Positions 35,123 to 44,147 of a DNA stretch of 64,000 nt are shown in pieces (position 1 is the stretch's first letter; every line of letters starts with the position of its first letter). Both the position numbers and the translations under genes were made by a program. Where the stretch lies: positions 21,958 through 85,957 of the forward strand of contig CAZVKC010000032.1 in NCBI GenBank assembly GCA_964627455.1. The letters are read 5' to 3'. Source of the stretch: F-183 sp964627455 (lineage in GTDB: Bacteria > Acidobacteriota > Terriglobia > Bryobacterales > Bryobacteraceae). The notes under the pieces were generated by a model that saw only the letters and a program-made list of their open reading frames with translations, had not been told where the DNA came from and searched no databases.

Positions 35123-36418
35123 ATGAATCGACGTCACTTCTTCCTGGGGGCCGCCTCCGCGGTGGCCGCCCAGAGCGTCATTGGCGCCAACGACCGCATC
35201 AACCTCGCCATCGTCGGACTCGGTGGACGCGGCAACGCGCACATCGACTTTTATCTGAAGATCCCCGAAGCGCGCATCACTACGCTCTGCGACGTGAACC
35301 AGGCCGCGCTCGAACGCGCGCAGACGAAGATCAACCGCGCGACCAGTGAGACGCCGAAAGGCTACAAAGACATGCGCGACGCCTTCGCCGACAGGAATGT
35401 CGACGCGGTGTCGATGCCGGTTCCCAACCACTGGCACGCGCTGGCCACGATCTGGGCGTGCCAGGCCGGCAAGGATGTCTACATCGAGAAGCCCGCCTCG
35501 CACAACATCTTCGAAGGCCAGCAAATGGTCGCGGCCGCGCGCAAGTACAAGCGCATCGTGCAGGTGGGATCCCAAAGTCGCAGCCTCGACTACAAGGTCC
35601 GCGCAATGAAGTTGCTGCACGACGGCGTGATCGGCAACGTCTACATGGCCAAAGGACTCTGCTTCAAACGCCGCAAGTCCATCGGCCGCATGCCCGATCT
35701 GCCAACGCCGCCGCCGGGCATCGATTGGGATTTCTTCCTCGGACCCGCGCCCATGCGCCCGTACAATGAGCTTCGATTCAAGTACAACTGGCACTGGTTC
35801 TGGGACACCGGCAATGGCGACATCGGCAATCAGGGCGTCCACGAGATGGACATCGCGCGCTGGGGCCTCGGCGTGGGACTTCCCAAGTCGGTCGTCTCCA
35901 ACGGCGGCAAGTACGCCTACGACGACATGCAGGAAACCCCGAATACGCAGCTTGCCACGTTCGATTACGGCGACAAGCAGATCGTCTTCGAAGTGCGCGG
36001 ACTCTTGACCGGCCCCGAAGGCGGACTGCAGATCCGCGGCGGCAACACCATCGGCAATCTCTTCTACGGAACCGACGGCTGGATGGCCGTCGACTCGCAT
36101 GGTTTCCAGGTCTACAAAGGCGAGACCAGCGAGAAGATCATGGACGAGAAGGCCGGAGGCGAGATCTGGGACACGAAACCGCACATGTCCAACTTCATCG
36201 CCGCCTGCCGCTCACGCAAGCACGAAGACCTGCACGCGGACATCGAAGCGGGAACCATCTCCGCGGCGATGTGCCACCTGGCGAACACCTCGTATCGCCT
36301 GGGGGGGCGCAAGCTCACCTTCGACGCCGCGAAGATGCAATATGTCAACGACGCGGAAGCGAACCGGATGTTGACGCGCCCGTATCGAAAGCCATACGTA
36401 GTTCCGGTCGTTGCCTGA
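35123..36418 (+). CDS. Gfo/Idh/MocA-family oxidoreductase (second of tandem pair)
   Basis: 431 residues, 6 bases after the first copy. MNRRHFFLGAASAVAAQSVIG is a shorter export signal. Rossmann LAIVGLGGRGNAH, E-K-P in YIEKPASHNI, and the same WFWDTGNGDIGNQGVHEMDIARWG block. Over most of the length the two proteins align without large gaps, and stretches of DNA around 34450-34560 and 35755-35865 are nearly identical, so this is a tandem duplication with recent divergence or gene conversion. Substrate unknown; the pair may form a heteromer or have split specificities. Confidence 0.9.
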   Translation: MNRRHFFLGAASAVAAQSVIGANDRINLAIVGLGGRGNAHIDFYLKIPEARITTLCDVNQAALERAQTKINRATSETPKGYKDMRDAFADRNVDAVSMPVPNHWHALATIWACQAGKDVYIEKPASHNIFEGQQMVAAARKYKRIVQVGSQSRSLDYKVRAMKLLHDGVIGNVYMAKGLCFKRRKSIGRMPDLPTPPPGIDWDFFLGPAPMRPYNELRFKYNWHWFWDTGNGDIGNQGVHEMDIARWGLGVGLPKSVVSNGGKYAYDDMQETPNTQLATFDYGDKQIVFEVRGLLTGPEGGLQIRGGNTIGNLFYGTDGWMAVDSHGFQVYKGETSEKIMDEKAGGEIWDTKPHMSNFIAACRSRKHEDLHADIEAGTISAAMCHLANTSYRLGGRKLTFDAAKMQYVNDAEANRMLTRPYRKPYVVPVVA

Positions 36419-36424
36419 GCAGGA

Positions 36425-36907
36425 TCAAACCAGGATCAGACTCCGCAAGCGCGCGTCGAACTTGCGGCTGAGGCCGGCATCCTGCCTGGCGAGGAGTACG
36501 CGATAGTTGTAGATCATCTCCAGCAAAGCGCTCTGCGTCAATCGGACATTGAAAAAACCCCAGCCGGTGTCAACGTAAACCTGGTTAGCGAGATTCAGAA
36601 GCTTGCGGTAAACAAAGGTGGACGACTTGTCACCGGCGTCGGGATCTTCCTCTTTGCGCGTGGCGACGAGTTCAGCGTCCTTACTGACTCGCTGTCTCAT
36701 CAGGTAGGACTTGAACAGCCTGGGGTAATTCCTGCCGGACTCTTTCGGATCCCCCTGCGGGTAAGGATACGAGGCAACCAGCTTGACCCAATGCGTGATC
36801 AGAAAGATGATGTCGTCTTCGTCGTATCCAACTTTGCCTTTCATCAGTTGAATCATTGCGTTCATGTGCCGGCCGCACTCGACCTGCATATCGTGTAATT
36901 TGCTCAT
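36425..36907 (-). CDS. Hypothetical protein
   Basis: 160 residues if ATG at 36907 is used, where GGAAAGG lies upstream as a ribosome site; an in-frame ATG at 37009 would add 34 residues of poorly structured sequence. Mostly helical by pattern (MQVECGRHMNAMIQLMKGK, DDIIFLITHWVKLVASYPYP, TQSALLEMIYNYRVLLARQD). No signal peptide, no motif I recognise. Base composition is visibly less GC-rich than the neighbours, which hints at recent acquisition. It is convergent with the tandem oxidoreductase pair and lies 135 bases downstream of a methyltransferase gene. Confidence 0.6.
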   Translation of the reverse strand: MSKLHDMQVECGRHMNAMIQLMKGKVGYDEDDIIFLITHWVKLVASYPYPQGDPKESGRNYPRLFKSYLMRQRVSKDAELVATRKEEDPDAGDKSSTFVYRKLLNLANQVYVDTGWGFFNVRLTQSALLEMIYNYRVLLARQDAGLSRKFDARLRSLILV

Positions 36908-37041
36908 TGTCGGGAATGCCTTTCCAGTTTTCAATTGCTTGTTGCAGACCGCAGCAAAGGCGGCCCCACCTGGAAAAGCGGTTTCCCTGACAAAAGTTGG
37001 CAGACCCAACCGGATCGAATGCGCGGACCAGGCAGTCCGCT

Positions 37042-37956
37042 TCAGCGCGGTTCTGCGCGAGCGACCATCCAGAGATCCTCACCGGCATAGGTATCAGAAA
37101 GGATCCGCTTGGCCGCGCTGCGAATAACCCTGGAGATCCCGTTCCGCCTCGGCCCCGCCTCGGCGTTCAGCTGATAAGCCTTGGGCTTCGCTCCCACGCG
37201 GTCGAACATCTCCAATCCAAATCCGTGGGCCCCGCTCGCGGTGATTGTGAATCCATGGGACTGCAGCAGACGTTGCAGATGTCGCCGCGTGTAATAGACG
37301 AGATGAATGGGGAACGCCATATGCTTCTGTGCGCCCGGAAAGCGCTCTACCGGTAACAGCCAGCCGAACCTGGCGCGCAGCGATTGCAGGTTGGGCACAA
37401 CGACGATGAGATGCCCCCCGGGCGCAAGGACGTCGCGAATCTCCTCCAGTGTGTGGCCGGGATCGGCAATGTGCTCGAGCACGGTGATCATCGACACGAT
37501 GACGGGCCGGAATCCGGCTTCGCGGCATCCGGAAAGGTCGCGATACACAGTCAGGCCATCCTGCTGCAGCCGGGTCCGCGCCCGGTCGCCGATCTCAACG
37601 CCACGCGCATCGAAGCCACGCTTCAGCGCTGCCCGTATGAGCGCACCTGCGCCACAACCGATATCGAGCCACGAAGATGGCGCGCCGGGCGCAAGGTTGA
37701 GCGTAAGGTCCGGGTTCGACCCGCCTTCGATGGAGTGACAGTCGTATCCATCCTTGGAATAAAACCCCTTCAGAGCGGCGTCATCGGGGCGCGGCGTCGT
37801 GATATGCAGTCCACATCCGCGGCATGTGCTGACCTGGATTCGACCCCGCAAAGGAGCGAAATACTCCGCATCAATCCAGATCCGGGGTTCTGTGACCCTT
37901 CGAAAGGGTCCTGCCTCATCACATACCGGACAGCGCAGGAAATCAGTGGTGTCCAA
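37042..37956 (-). CDS. Class I SAM-dependent methyltransferase with N-terminal zinc-ribbon-like motif
   Basis: 304 residues. The N-terminus has CPVC (9-12) and CRGCG (45-49), a probable zinc ribbon as in sugar C-methyltransferases and Methyltransf_23 proteins. The SAM site is SSWLDIGCGAGALIRAALKRG, followed by VEIGDRAR, VLEHIADPGHTLEEI and LAPGGHLIVVVPN. Such enzymes methylate sugars, quinones or lipids; substrate not assignable. It lies between the hypothetical gene and the divergent cyclophilin. Confidence 0.85.
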   Translation of the reverse strand: MDTTDFLRCPVCDEAGPFRRVTEPRIWIDAEYFAPLRGRIQVSTCRGCGLHITTPRPDDAALKGFYSKDGYDCHSIEGGSNPDLTLNLAPGAPSSWLDIGCGAGALIRAALKRGFDARGVEIGDRARTRLQQDGLTVYRDLSGCREAGFRPVIVSMITVLEHIADPGHTLEEIRDVLAPGGHLIVVVPNLQSLRARFGWLLPVERFPGAQKHMAFPIHLVYYTRRHLQRLLQSHGFTITASGAHGFGLEMFDRVGAKPKAYQLNAEAGPRRNGISRVIRSAAKRILSDTYAGEDLWMVARAEPR

Positions 37957-38013
37957 CCTCGCAAATTAACAGGAAAGCGACCTCTTCGTCCAGCAACATG
38001 CTACGGTATCGCC

Positions 38014-38580
38014 ATGCGCTTTTTTGTTGTCGCCCTCCTGTACACCGTCATGGGTGCAAGCGCCGCGCTATGTCAGAACGTCCGGATCGAAACCAGCCTG
38101 GGTTCGATCGACGTGCAATTGGAACCGGCCAAAGCCCCGGTCACCGTTCGAAACTTCCTGCGCTATGTCGATGACGGGAGTTACGAGCACGGCAGATTTC
38201 ATCGCACCGTCCTGATGGACAATCAGCCTGACAATGCAATCAGGATTGAGGTAATCCAGGGCGGTCTGCGTCCTGGATCCGCCGGTTATCCCGCCATCGA
38301 ACTCGAACGCACAAGCGTCACAGGACTTCGTCATCTCGATGGCGTCATCTCGATGGCCCGGTCGAATCCGGATTCCGCCACCTCCGACTTCTTCATTTGC
38401 ATCGGCGATCAACCGGAACTCGACTTCGGCGGCAGGCGCAATCCCGACGGACAGGGTTTCGCCGCGTTCGGACGCGTCACTCGTGGCATGGACGTGGTCC
38501 GCAGGATACAAAAATCGCCGCACGCGAAGCAGAAACTCGACCCTGCGATCGAGATCCTGCGCGTGCGGCGTCTGCCCTGA
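38014..38580 (+). CDS. Secreted cyclophilin-type peptidyl-prolyl isomerase
   Basis: 188 residues from ATG at 38014; the frame is open further upstream but the signal peptide MRFFVVALLYTVMGASAALC starts here. The cyclophilin core follows: IETSLGSIDVQLEPAKAPVTVRNFLRYVDDG, FHRTV (catalytic Arg in the F-H-R motif), GVISMARSNPDSATSDFFICIGDQPELDFGG and GFAAFGRVTRGMDVV. It is the short PpiA-like periplasmic type that helps fold exported proteins. Confidence 0.9.
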   Translation: MRFFVVALLYTVMGASAALCQNVRIETSLGSIDVQLEPAKAPVTVRNFLRYVDDGSYEHGRFHRTVLMDNQPDNAIRIEVIQGGLRPGSAGYPAIELERTSVTGLRHLDGVISMARSNPDSATSDFFICIGDQPELDFGGRRNPDGQGFAAFGRVTRGMDVVRRIQKSPHAKQKLDPAIEILRVRRLP

Positions 38581-38595
38581 CTAGCTACTGCAAAC

Positions 38596-39441
38596 TCACT
38601 CGTTCGGATTCACGACCGAGATCGTGACGGTATCGCTGGCAGACACGCCCGCCGCGTTCGTGACCGTCAGGCGGAACGTGTAGTCGCCATACACGAACGG
38701 ATCTCCGGGCGTCAGGCTCACCTGCAGATTCGCGGTGTTGTCGCCCACCAGCATCGCGGTCTGTCCCGACGCCGGCAGGAACTGCCACTGATAGGTCAAA
38801 GGACCACCCGCGGAACTGCTCGATTTGCTGCCATCGAGCGTAAAATTCAATGAACTCACCGATGCGCCGCGCGGACTCGCCACCGCCGTCACTGCGGGTT
38901 TCTTCACGCCGATCACGCCTTTGCCGCTCGCCGCAAATGTCGCGCCCGCTCCCACCAGGCTCACCGAGATCCCCTGAAACGACGCGTCACTCGCACCGCT
39001 CGTGTAGGTGAAGCTGATCACCGCGGAAGACGGCGCCGCATTCTCAAAAGGGCTTGCTCCGGTCAGATACACGCCGGTCATCACTACACCGTTTGCCTGC
39101 CCCTGGTTCATCAGGATCTCGTCGATGCGAACGTCGAAAGCCCACAGCGTCGAAGCAGTCTGCACTCCTTCCGTCGGCAGCGGCGCGCCAGGCGCCACCT
39201 GGAACCCGACAACATGCGCGATCTTTTGATCCGGGTCATACGTGACCTGCTGGCGGAGTTCAATCGCTCCGGCTTCCGCTGCATCGATGACGGACTGCGA
39301 AAGAGTCAGCGTTGAGGACGCGGTCAATTGATCGATATTCAGTACGGATTCCGCCGTGAACTGGCTCAGCGACGTTGAGGACTGAGCGAACATCGCCGTG
39401 GCAAGCAGGCACACGGCTCCGAGGCGCACGAAAAGGCGCAT
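38596..39441 (-). CDS. Secreted protein with C-terminal PKD/Ig-like domain
   Basis: 281 residues. Signal peptide 1-19 (ends ATAMFAQ). The middle (about 60-180) is beta-rich with no recognised family. Residues about 185-278 form a PKD/cadherin-like Ig fold: ASPRGASVSSLNFTLDGSKSSSSAGGPLTYQWQFLPASGQ and GDYTFRLTVTNAAGVSASDTVTISVV each keep the typical PKD pattern (D-G-S-x-S and F-x-x-x-L-x-V-x-N). Function unknown. Convergent with the cyclophilin. Confidence 0.75.
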   Translation of the reverse strand: MRLFVRLGAVCLLATAMFAQSSTSLSQFTAESVLNIDQLTASSTLTLSQSVIDAAEAGAIELRQQVTYDPDQKIAHVVGFQVAPGAPLPTEGVQTASTLWAFDVRIDEILMNQGQANGVVMTGVYLTGASPFENAAPSSAVISFTYTSGASDASFQGISVSLVGAGATFAASGKGVIGVKKPAVTAVASPRGASVSSLNFTLDGSKSSSSAGGPLTYQWQFLPASGQTAMLVGDNTANLQVSLTPGDPFVYGDYTFRLTVTNAAGVSASDTVTISVVNPNE

Positions 39442-39621
39442 GGTAGAGGACCTCCAGAATCTTTGTGTTGTTTGTCTCGCGTTGGAATGTACGAGTCTGA
39501 TTCTCTAAACACGGCAGCAGCGAAAAATCCCGTTAAGACTCTGTAAATTGCTTGTGGAGTTTGATAAGGCACACTTTTACAGTTCGGGAATGCAGACGGC
39601 GTTGAAGCGCATTTCATCAGC

Positions 39622-40437
39622 ATGGATGGAATCGCACACAGGATCCGCTGCGCCGAAATCTGGGGAGGCGTGTCGGTCAAAGAGGAAGACGTCGTGACGC
39701 CGGGTGTGCGCGCGGCCATTCATTCTTCTGCCGGCGGCGGATCGAAGGGCGGCGATCTCTACTACTTCAGCGTCTGCGGCTATGACGCTCTCACTCGCAT
39801 CGCCATTGCGGACGTACGCGGTCACGGCGAAGCGGTCAGCCATCTCAGCGAATGGCTGTATCAATCGCTGGCCGATCGCATGAACGACCAGGATGGCGCT
39901 GGCGTGCTCAACGACCTGAATGGCATGGTCCGCACGCGCGGCTTCGAAGCCATCACCACCGCAGTGGTCGCTACACTGCATCGCGACAAAGGCGAACTGC
40001 ACTATGCGTACGCGGGACATCCGCCGCTACTGCACTGGAGAACGCAGGATACTTCCTGGCGTCCCCTGGAGGCGAGCACTGTTGCGGCATCGGGTCCCGC
40101 AAATCTGCCCTTGGGGATCCTCGGCGGCGTGCACTACACGCAAGAGACCGTGCGCGTGACGCCCGGCGACAGGCTCTTTCTCTACACCGATGGGATCTCG
40201 GAATGTCCCGGCGCCAATGATTCGTTGTTCGGCGATCAGGCGATGCTCGATGCGCTCACGGCCTCGTCGGATCGCGAACTGCCCGACGCGCGCGACGGTA
40301 TCAAGCAGAACCTTGCGGCCTATGCAGGAACGTCGACGCACGAGCACGACGACACGACGTTTCTGTTGGTCGAGGTGCTGCCTCCGGTCCCGTTCTGGAA
40401 GCGGCGAATCTTTCCTGCTACTTTGCGGCCCAGGTGA
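39622..40437 (+). CDS. PP2C/SpoIIE-type protein phosphatase
   Basis: 271 residues. GGGSKGGDLYYF and TRIAIADVRGHGEAVS supply the metal-binding aspartates of SpoIIE/RsbU phosphatases, LHYAYAGHPPLLHW is the core strand-loop, and DRLFLYTDGISECPG with HDDTTFLLVEV closes the site. No sensor domain is attached, so it is a minimal cytoplasmic phosphatase, as in RsbX. Its likely substrate is a phosphorylated anti-anti-sigma or similar protein, not encoded here. The 3' end overlaps uppP by 20 bases. The 180-base spacer upstream is AT-richer and should hold promoters for both divergent genes. Confidence 0.85.
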   Translation: MDGIAHRIRCAEIWGGVSVKEEDVVTPGVRAAIHSSAGGGSKGGDLYYFSVCGYDALTRIAIADVRGHGEAVSHLSEWLYQSLADRMNDQDGAGVLNDLNGMVRTRGFEAITTAVVATLHRDKGELHYAYAGHPPLLHWRTQDTSWRPLEASTVAASGPANLPLGILGGVHYTQETVRVTPGDRLFLYTDGISECPGANDSLFGDQAMLDALTASSDRELPDARDGIKQNLAAYAGTSTHEHDDTTFLLVEVLPPVPFWKRRIFPATLRPR

Positions 40438-41242
40438 TGCCCATGTAGCTCGACGCGATCACCACGACGCCGAACGCAATGCGATACCAGGCAAACAAAC
40501 TGAAGTCGTGCGAACTCACGTAGCGCAGGAACCAGCGCACGCAAGCGAAAGCGGCGAGGAACGCCACAACGGTGCCGGTTCCGATCCATCCCGCATCGGC
40601 CGCCGAGAGCAGCGCACGCTCTTTGTACAACTGATACGCGCCGGCGGACAGCAACGTCGGCACCGCGAGAAAGAACGAAAACTCAGTCGCCGCGCGGCGG
40701 GAGAGTCCGAACAGCAGCCCGCCGATGATCGTCGCGCCCGACCGCGAAACGCCCGGAAACAGGATCGCCAGCGTTTGTGCGCAGCCCAGTTTCAGCGCGT
40801 CCTGCCACGTCATGTCGTCGACCTCTACGACCGTGATCACGTGTTGCCGCCGCTCGGCCCACAGAATCACGATGCCGCCGATGATGAACGCCAGCGCGAC
40901 GGGTACGGGATGAAACAGGTGCGCCTTCACCATCTTGCCGACCGCGAGTCCGATGATCGCAGCGGGCAGAAAGGCGATTAGCAGATTGAGCAGGAACTTC
41001 TGCGCCCAGGTCCGCGTCAGGGCATCGCGCAGCACCGTGAGAAAGCGCACGCGATACTCCCAAACCACAGCGAGAATCGCGCCGGTTTGCACAACGATGT
41101 CGAACACCGCGCCTTTTTCGTTGTCGAATCCTAACAGTTGCCCGGCGAGGATCAAGTGTCCGGTGGAAGAGACGGGGAGGAACTCGGTGAGACCCTCCAC
41201 CAGGCCCATCACCGCGGCCTTGATCAGGAGAAGTGCGTCCAC
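40418..41242 (-). CDS. uppP: Undecaprenyl-diphosphatase
   Basis: 274 residues from GTG at 41242, giving the usual family length; the frame stays open upstream but would overlap pyrR. The motifs are MGLVEGLTEFLPVSSTGHLIL (BacA motif 1) and FPGVSRSGATIIGGLL (motif 2 with the catalytic Ser/Arg). Eight membrane helices fit. It recycles the C55 lipid carrier and, with uppS at 29.0 kb, completes carrier supply in this window. Divergent from pyrR; convergent with the phosphatase. Confidence 0.9.
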   Translation of the reverse strand: MDALLLIKAAVMGLVEGLTEFLPVSSTGHLILAGQLLGFDNEKGAVFDIVVQTGAILAVVWEYRVRFLTVLRDALTRTWAQKFLLNLLIAFLPAAIIGLAVGKMVKAHLFHPVPVALAFIIGGIVILWAERRQHVITVVEVDDMTWQDALKLGCAQTLAILFPGVSRSGATIIGGLLFGLSRRAATEFSFFLAVPTLLSAGAYQLYKERALLSAADAGWIGTGTVVAFLAAFACVRWFLRYVSSHDFSLFAWYRIAFGVVVIASSYMGITWAAK

Positions 41243-41308
41243 CGTCGAATTGTAGCCTGCCACCCCGGGTTGACGTGCGATCCAACGGCTTGGAACAATG
41301 ACCGTAGC

Positions 41309-41860
41309 ATGGCACAAACCCGCGAAAAATCACAATTGATGAGCGCGTCGGAAATCGACCGCACGCTCGTCCGCCTGGCCCACGAAATCCTCGAGCGAAC
41401 CGAGGATCTCGGCAAGCTGGCCTTCATCGGAATCAAGCGCCGCGGTGTGCCGCTTGCGCAGCGTCTCGCGCGCAAGATCAAGGACCTCGAACGACGCGAC
41501 ATTCCGGTCGGCCAGCTCGACATCAACCTCTATCGCGATGACCTCACCACCGTCGGCGACCAGCCGCAGGTGAAGTCCCCGCAGATCGACTTCGACATCA
41601 CCGGCAAAGACGTCATCCTCATGGACGACGTGCTGTACACCGGCCGCACCATTCGCGCCGCACTCGACGCATTGTTCGATCACGGCCGTCCCGCCCGCGT
41701 GCAACTCCTGGCGCTCATCGATCGCGGCTGGCGCGAACTGCCCATCGAAGCCCGCTACGTCGGACGCATGGTGCAGACCGCGGCCAACGAAATCATCGAG
41801 GTGAAGTTCACCGAAATCGATCAGCAGGAAAAGGTGCTGCTCGTTGAAAAGATCGGGTAA
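41309..41860 (+). CDS. pyrR: PyrR, bifunctional pyrimidine operon regulator / uracil phosphoribosyltransferase
   Basis: 183 residues from ATG at 41309. The PRPP-binding loop is VILMDDVLYTGRTIRAALD, with FIGIKRRGVPLAQRLARKI upstream, as in PyrR. It is the first gene of pyrR-pyrB-pyrC. In Firmicutes PyrR attenuates transcription by binding an anti-antiterminator; I see no such leader in the 66-base spacer upstream, nor in the short gap before pyrB, so its regulatory role here is uncertain. Confidence 0.95.
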   Translation: MAQTREKSQLMSASEIDRTLVRLAHEILERTEDLGKLAFIGIKRRGVPLAQRLARKIKDLERRDIPVGQLDINLYRDDLTTVGDQPQVKSPQIDFDITGKDVILMDDVLYTGRTIRAALDALFDHGRPARVQLLALIDRGWRELPIEARYVGRMVQTAANEIIEVKFTEIDQQEKVLLVEKIG

Positions 41861-41866
41861 CCCATC

Positions 41867-42784
41867 ATGCGCCGCAAAGGACTGCTCGGCATAGAAGGGC
41901 TCGAGCGCGGCGAGATTCAGGCTATCCTCGATCGCGCCGCTGAGTTCCAGCCCAAATCGGAAAACGAGACGTTCCAGAAGCTCACCACGCTACAGGGCAA
42001 GACGCTCGTCAATCTCTTCTTCGAAGCCTCGACGCGTACGCGCACGAGTTTCGAAATCGCAGCCAAACGCCTCGGCTGCGACACCATCTCGATCACCGCT
42101 TCGGGATCCAGCGTTTCGAAAGGAGAAAGCCTCGTCGACACGCTCGCGACTCTCGCAGCGATGCGTCCCAACGCCATCGTGATGCGTCACGCGGCTTCGG
42201 GCGCGCCGCACTTCCTGCAGCGCCACTTGGATACGCCGATCATCAACGCCGGTGACGGATTGCATGAGCATCCCACGCAGGCGCTGCTCGACGCGCGCAC
42301 GATCCTCGACCGCCGCAAGACTCTCTCGGGACTGCGTGTCGCGATCATCGGCGACATCGCGCACAGCCGCGTTGCGCGCTCGAACATCCACCTGCTGTCG
42401 AAGTTCGACGCGCACGTGATCCTCTGCGGACCCGCGCCGTTGCTGCCTCCCGAACTCGCCCGCATCGCGCCCGGCGTGATCCTCACCACCGACATGCGCG
42501 AAGCGATCCAGCGCGCCGACGTCATCATGATGTTGCGTGTGCAACTCGAGCGCATCACCGAAGCGGCCTTCCCCGCCGGCGAATACTTCAAGTTCTACGG
42601 CCTGCGCGCCGAGCACATGCACCTCGCCAATCCCGACGCGCTGGTGATGCATCCGGGACCCATCAATCGCGGCCGCGAGATCTCGTCCGAAGTCGCGGAC
42701 TCCAAGGCCTCGATGATTCTCAATCAAGTGGAAAACGGCATCGCCGTCCGCATGGCGGTGCTCGAAAGGATCATGCAGCAATGA
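41867..42784 (+). CDS. pyrB: Aspartate carbamoyltransferase catalytic subunit
   Basis: 305 residues. FFEASTRTRTSFEIAAKRLG is the carbamoyl-phosphate loop (S-T-R-T-R), INAGDGLHEHPTQALLD is the second signature, and VMHPGPINRGREI binds aspartate. No regulatory subunit gene (pyrI) is present. It is 6 bases after pyrR and overlaps pyrC by ATGA. In many bacteria this PyrB type works in complex with the neighbouring PyrC. Confidence 0.95.
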   Translation: MRRKGLLGIEGLERGEIQAILDRAAEFQPKSENETFQKLTTLQGKTLVNLFFEASTRTRTSFEIAAKRLGCDTISITASGSSVSKGESLVDTLATLAAMRPNAIVMRHAASGAPHFLQRHLDTPIINAGDGLHEHPTQALLDARTILDRRKTLSGLRVAIIGDIAHSRVARSNIHLLSKFDAHVILCGPAPLLPPELARIAPGVILTTDMREAIQRADVIMMLRVQLERITEAAFPAGEYFKFYGLRAEHMHLANPDALVMHPGPINRGREISSEVADSKASMILNQVENGIAVRMAVLERIMQQ

Positions 42785-44073
42785 GCGCGCGTCGAATGGT
42801 CATCAAGAACGGCCGTGTGATGGACCCGGCCTCCGGCTTCGACGCGGTCGCCGATGTCGCCATTGAAGGCGACGTCATCAAACAGATCGCTGCAGGCATC
42901 GACACGACGGGCGTCGATGAAGTGATCGACGCAACGGGCTTCATTGTCGCGCCGGGCTTCATCGACATGCACGTGCATCTGCGCGAACCCGGCTTCGAAC
43001 ATTCCGAAACCATCGAGACCGGCATCAACGCCGCGGCCGCCGGCGGATTCACCTCCGTCTGCTGCATGCCGAACACCAACCCGGTGAACGACTCGGCGAT
43101 GGTCACCAACTACATCCTCGAGAAGGCCCGCCGGTTGAACAGCGTCAATGTGTATCCGATCGGCGCGATCACCAAAGGCAGCCTCGGCGAGGAACTGGCC
43201 AGCATCGGCTCGATGAAGCAGGCCGGCGTCGTGGCGATCTCGGACGACGGCAAGCCCGTCATGAATGCCCGCGTCATGCGCCGCGCGATGGAGTACGCGA
43301 AGGCGTTCCATATCCCCGTGATCCAGCACTGCGAGGACCTGCACTTGAGCCAGGGCGGCGACATGCATGAAGGACTCGAGAGCGTTCGACTCGGCCTGCG
43401 CGGTATCCCCGCGTGCTCTGAGGATGTGATGGTTGCCCGCGACATCCTGCTCACCGAAGTCACCGGCGCGCGCTATCACGTGGCGCACCTGTCGGCGAAG
43501 AACTCGGTGGCGATGGTCGCGTTCGCGAAAGCCAAGGGACTTCCGGTTACCTGCGAAGTCACGCCGCATCACTTCGCACTAGCCGATTCGGACGTCATTC
43601 CGTACGACTCGAACTACAAGATGAAGCCGCCGCTGCGGGGCAACGAGCACGTCGAAGCCTGCATTGACGGCATCGTTGACGGCACGATCGACGCGCTGGC
43701 AACCGATCACGCGCCACACTCGGGCGCCGACAAGATGCAGGAGTTCGAACGTTGCCCGTTCGGCATCCTGGGACTCGAGACCGCGATCCCGCTCAGTCTC
43801 GAACGTCTCGTCCACCCCGGCAGGATCTCGTTGATGAAGATGATCGCGCTCTACACCACGGGACCCGCGGATATTCTGCGATTGCATCGCGGACGACTGC
43901 AGGTTGGCGCGCCGGCAGACGTGACCATCTTTTCGACCAGCGGCAAGTGGACCTACGACGTCAACAAGTCGAAGTCCAAGAGCCGGAACTCGCCGTTCCA
44001 CGGTCACGAATACGTGGGCGGGCAGTCCGCAGCCATCGCCGGCGGCAGGCTGATCGCGTCCGCGCTGTTCTAA
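42781..44073 (+). CDS. pyrC: Dihydroorotase
   Basis: 430 residues. GFIDMHVHLREPGFEHSETI holds the metal-binding His pair and the substrate Arg, HLSAKNSV and CEVTPHHFAL the further histidines, and DALATDHAPHSGADK the catalytic Asp. This is the type I (PyrC/allantoinase-like) dihydroorotase, third step of pyrimidine synthesis. It overlaps pyrB by 4 bases. A hairpin-forming repeat starts 4 bases after its stop and probably ends the operon. Confidence 0.95.
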   Translation: MSARRMVIKNGRVMDPASGFDAVADVAIEGDVIKQIAAGIDTTGVDEVIDATGFIVAPGFIDMHVHLREPGFEHSETIETGINAAAAGGFTSVCCMPNTNPVNDSAMVTNYILEKARRLNSVNVYPIGAITKGSLGEELASIGSMKQAGVVAISDDGKPVMNARVMRRAMEYAKAFHIPVIQHCEDLHLSQGGDMHEGLESVRLGLRGIPACSEDVMVARDILLTEVTGARYHVAHLSAKNSVAMVAFAKAKGLPVTCEVTPHHFALADSDVIPYDSNYKMKPPLRGNEHVEACIDGIVDGTIDALATDHAPHSGADKMQEFERCPFGILGLETAIPLSLERLVHPGRISLMKMIALYTTGPADILRLHRGRLQVGAPADVTIFSTSGKWTYDVNKSKSKSRNSPFHGHEYVGGQSAAIAGGRLIASALF

Positions 44074-44076
44074 CGA

Positions 44077-44127
44077 TCAAACGCGCGGGCGGATCTCCTG
44101 CGACAATCGCTCGATTCCGCCCGCGCT
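44077..44127. repeat. Left 51-bp direct repeat (relic of an enolase-family 3' end) with 11-bp perfect inverted repeat
   Basis: 49 of 51 bases match 44798-44848. On the minus strand it reads as the last 16 codons and stop of the neighbouring enolase-superfamily gene, giving SAGGIERLSQEIRPRV, versus SADGIERLSQGIRPRV in the intact gene. It contains GCGCGGGCGGA (44083-44093) and TCCGCCCGCGC (44116-44126) as a perfect stem, with an inner GCGA/TCGC stem. Just after pyrC it may also act as a terminator. The higBA module lies between the two copies. Confidence 0.85.
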
Positions 44128-44147
44128 GTTTATGCGAAGGGTGAAGG

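Noticed and set aside
37384..38013. Upstream extension of the cyclophilin frame
   Set aside because: It is antisense to the methyltransferase, and the signal peptide begins at 38014.
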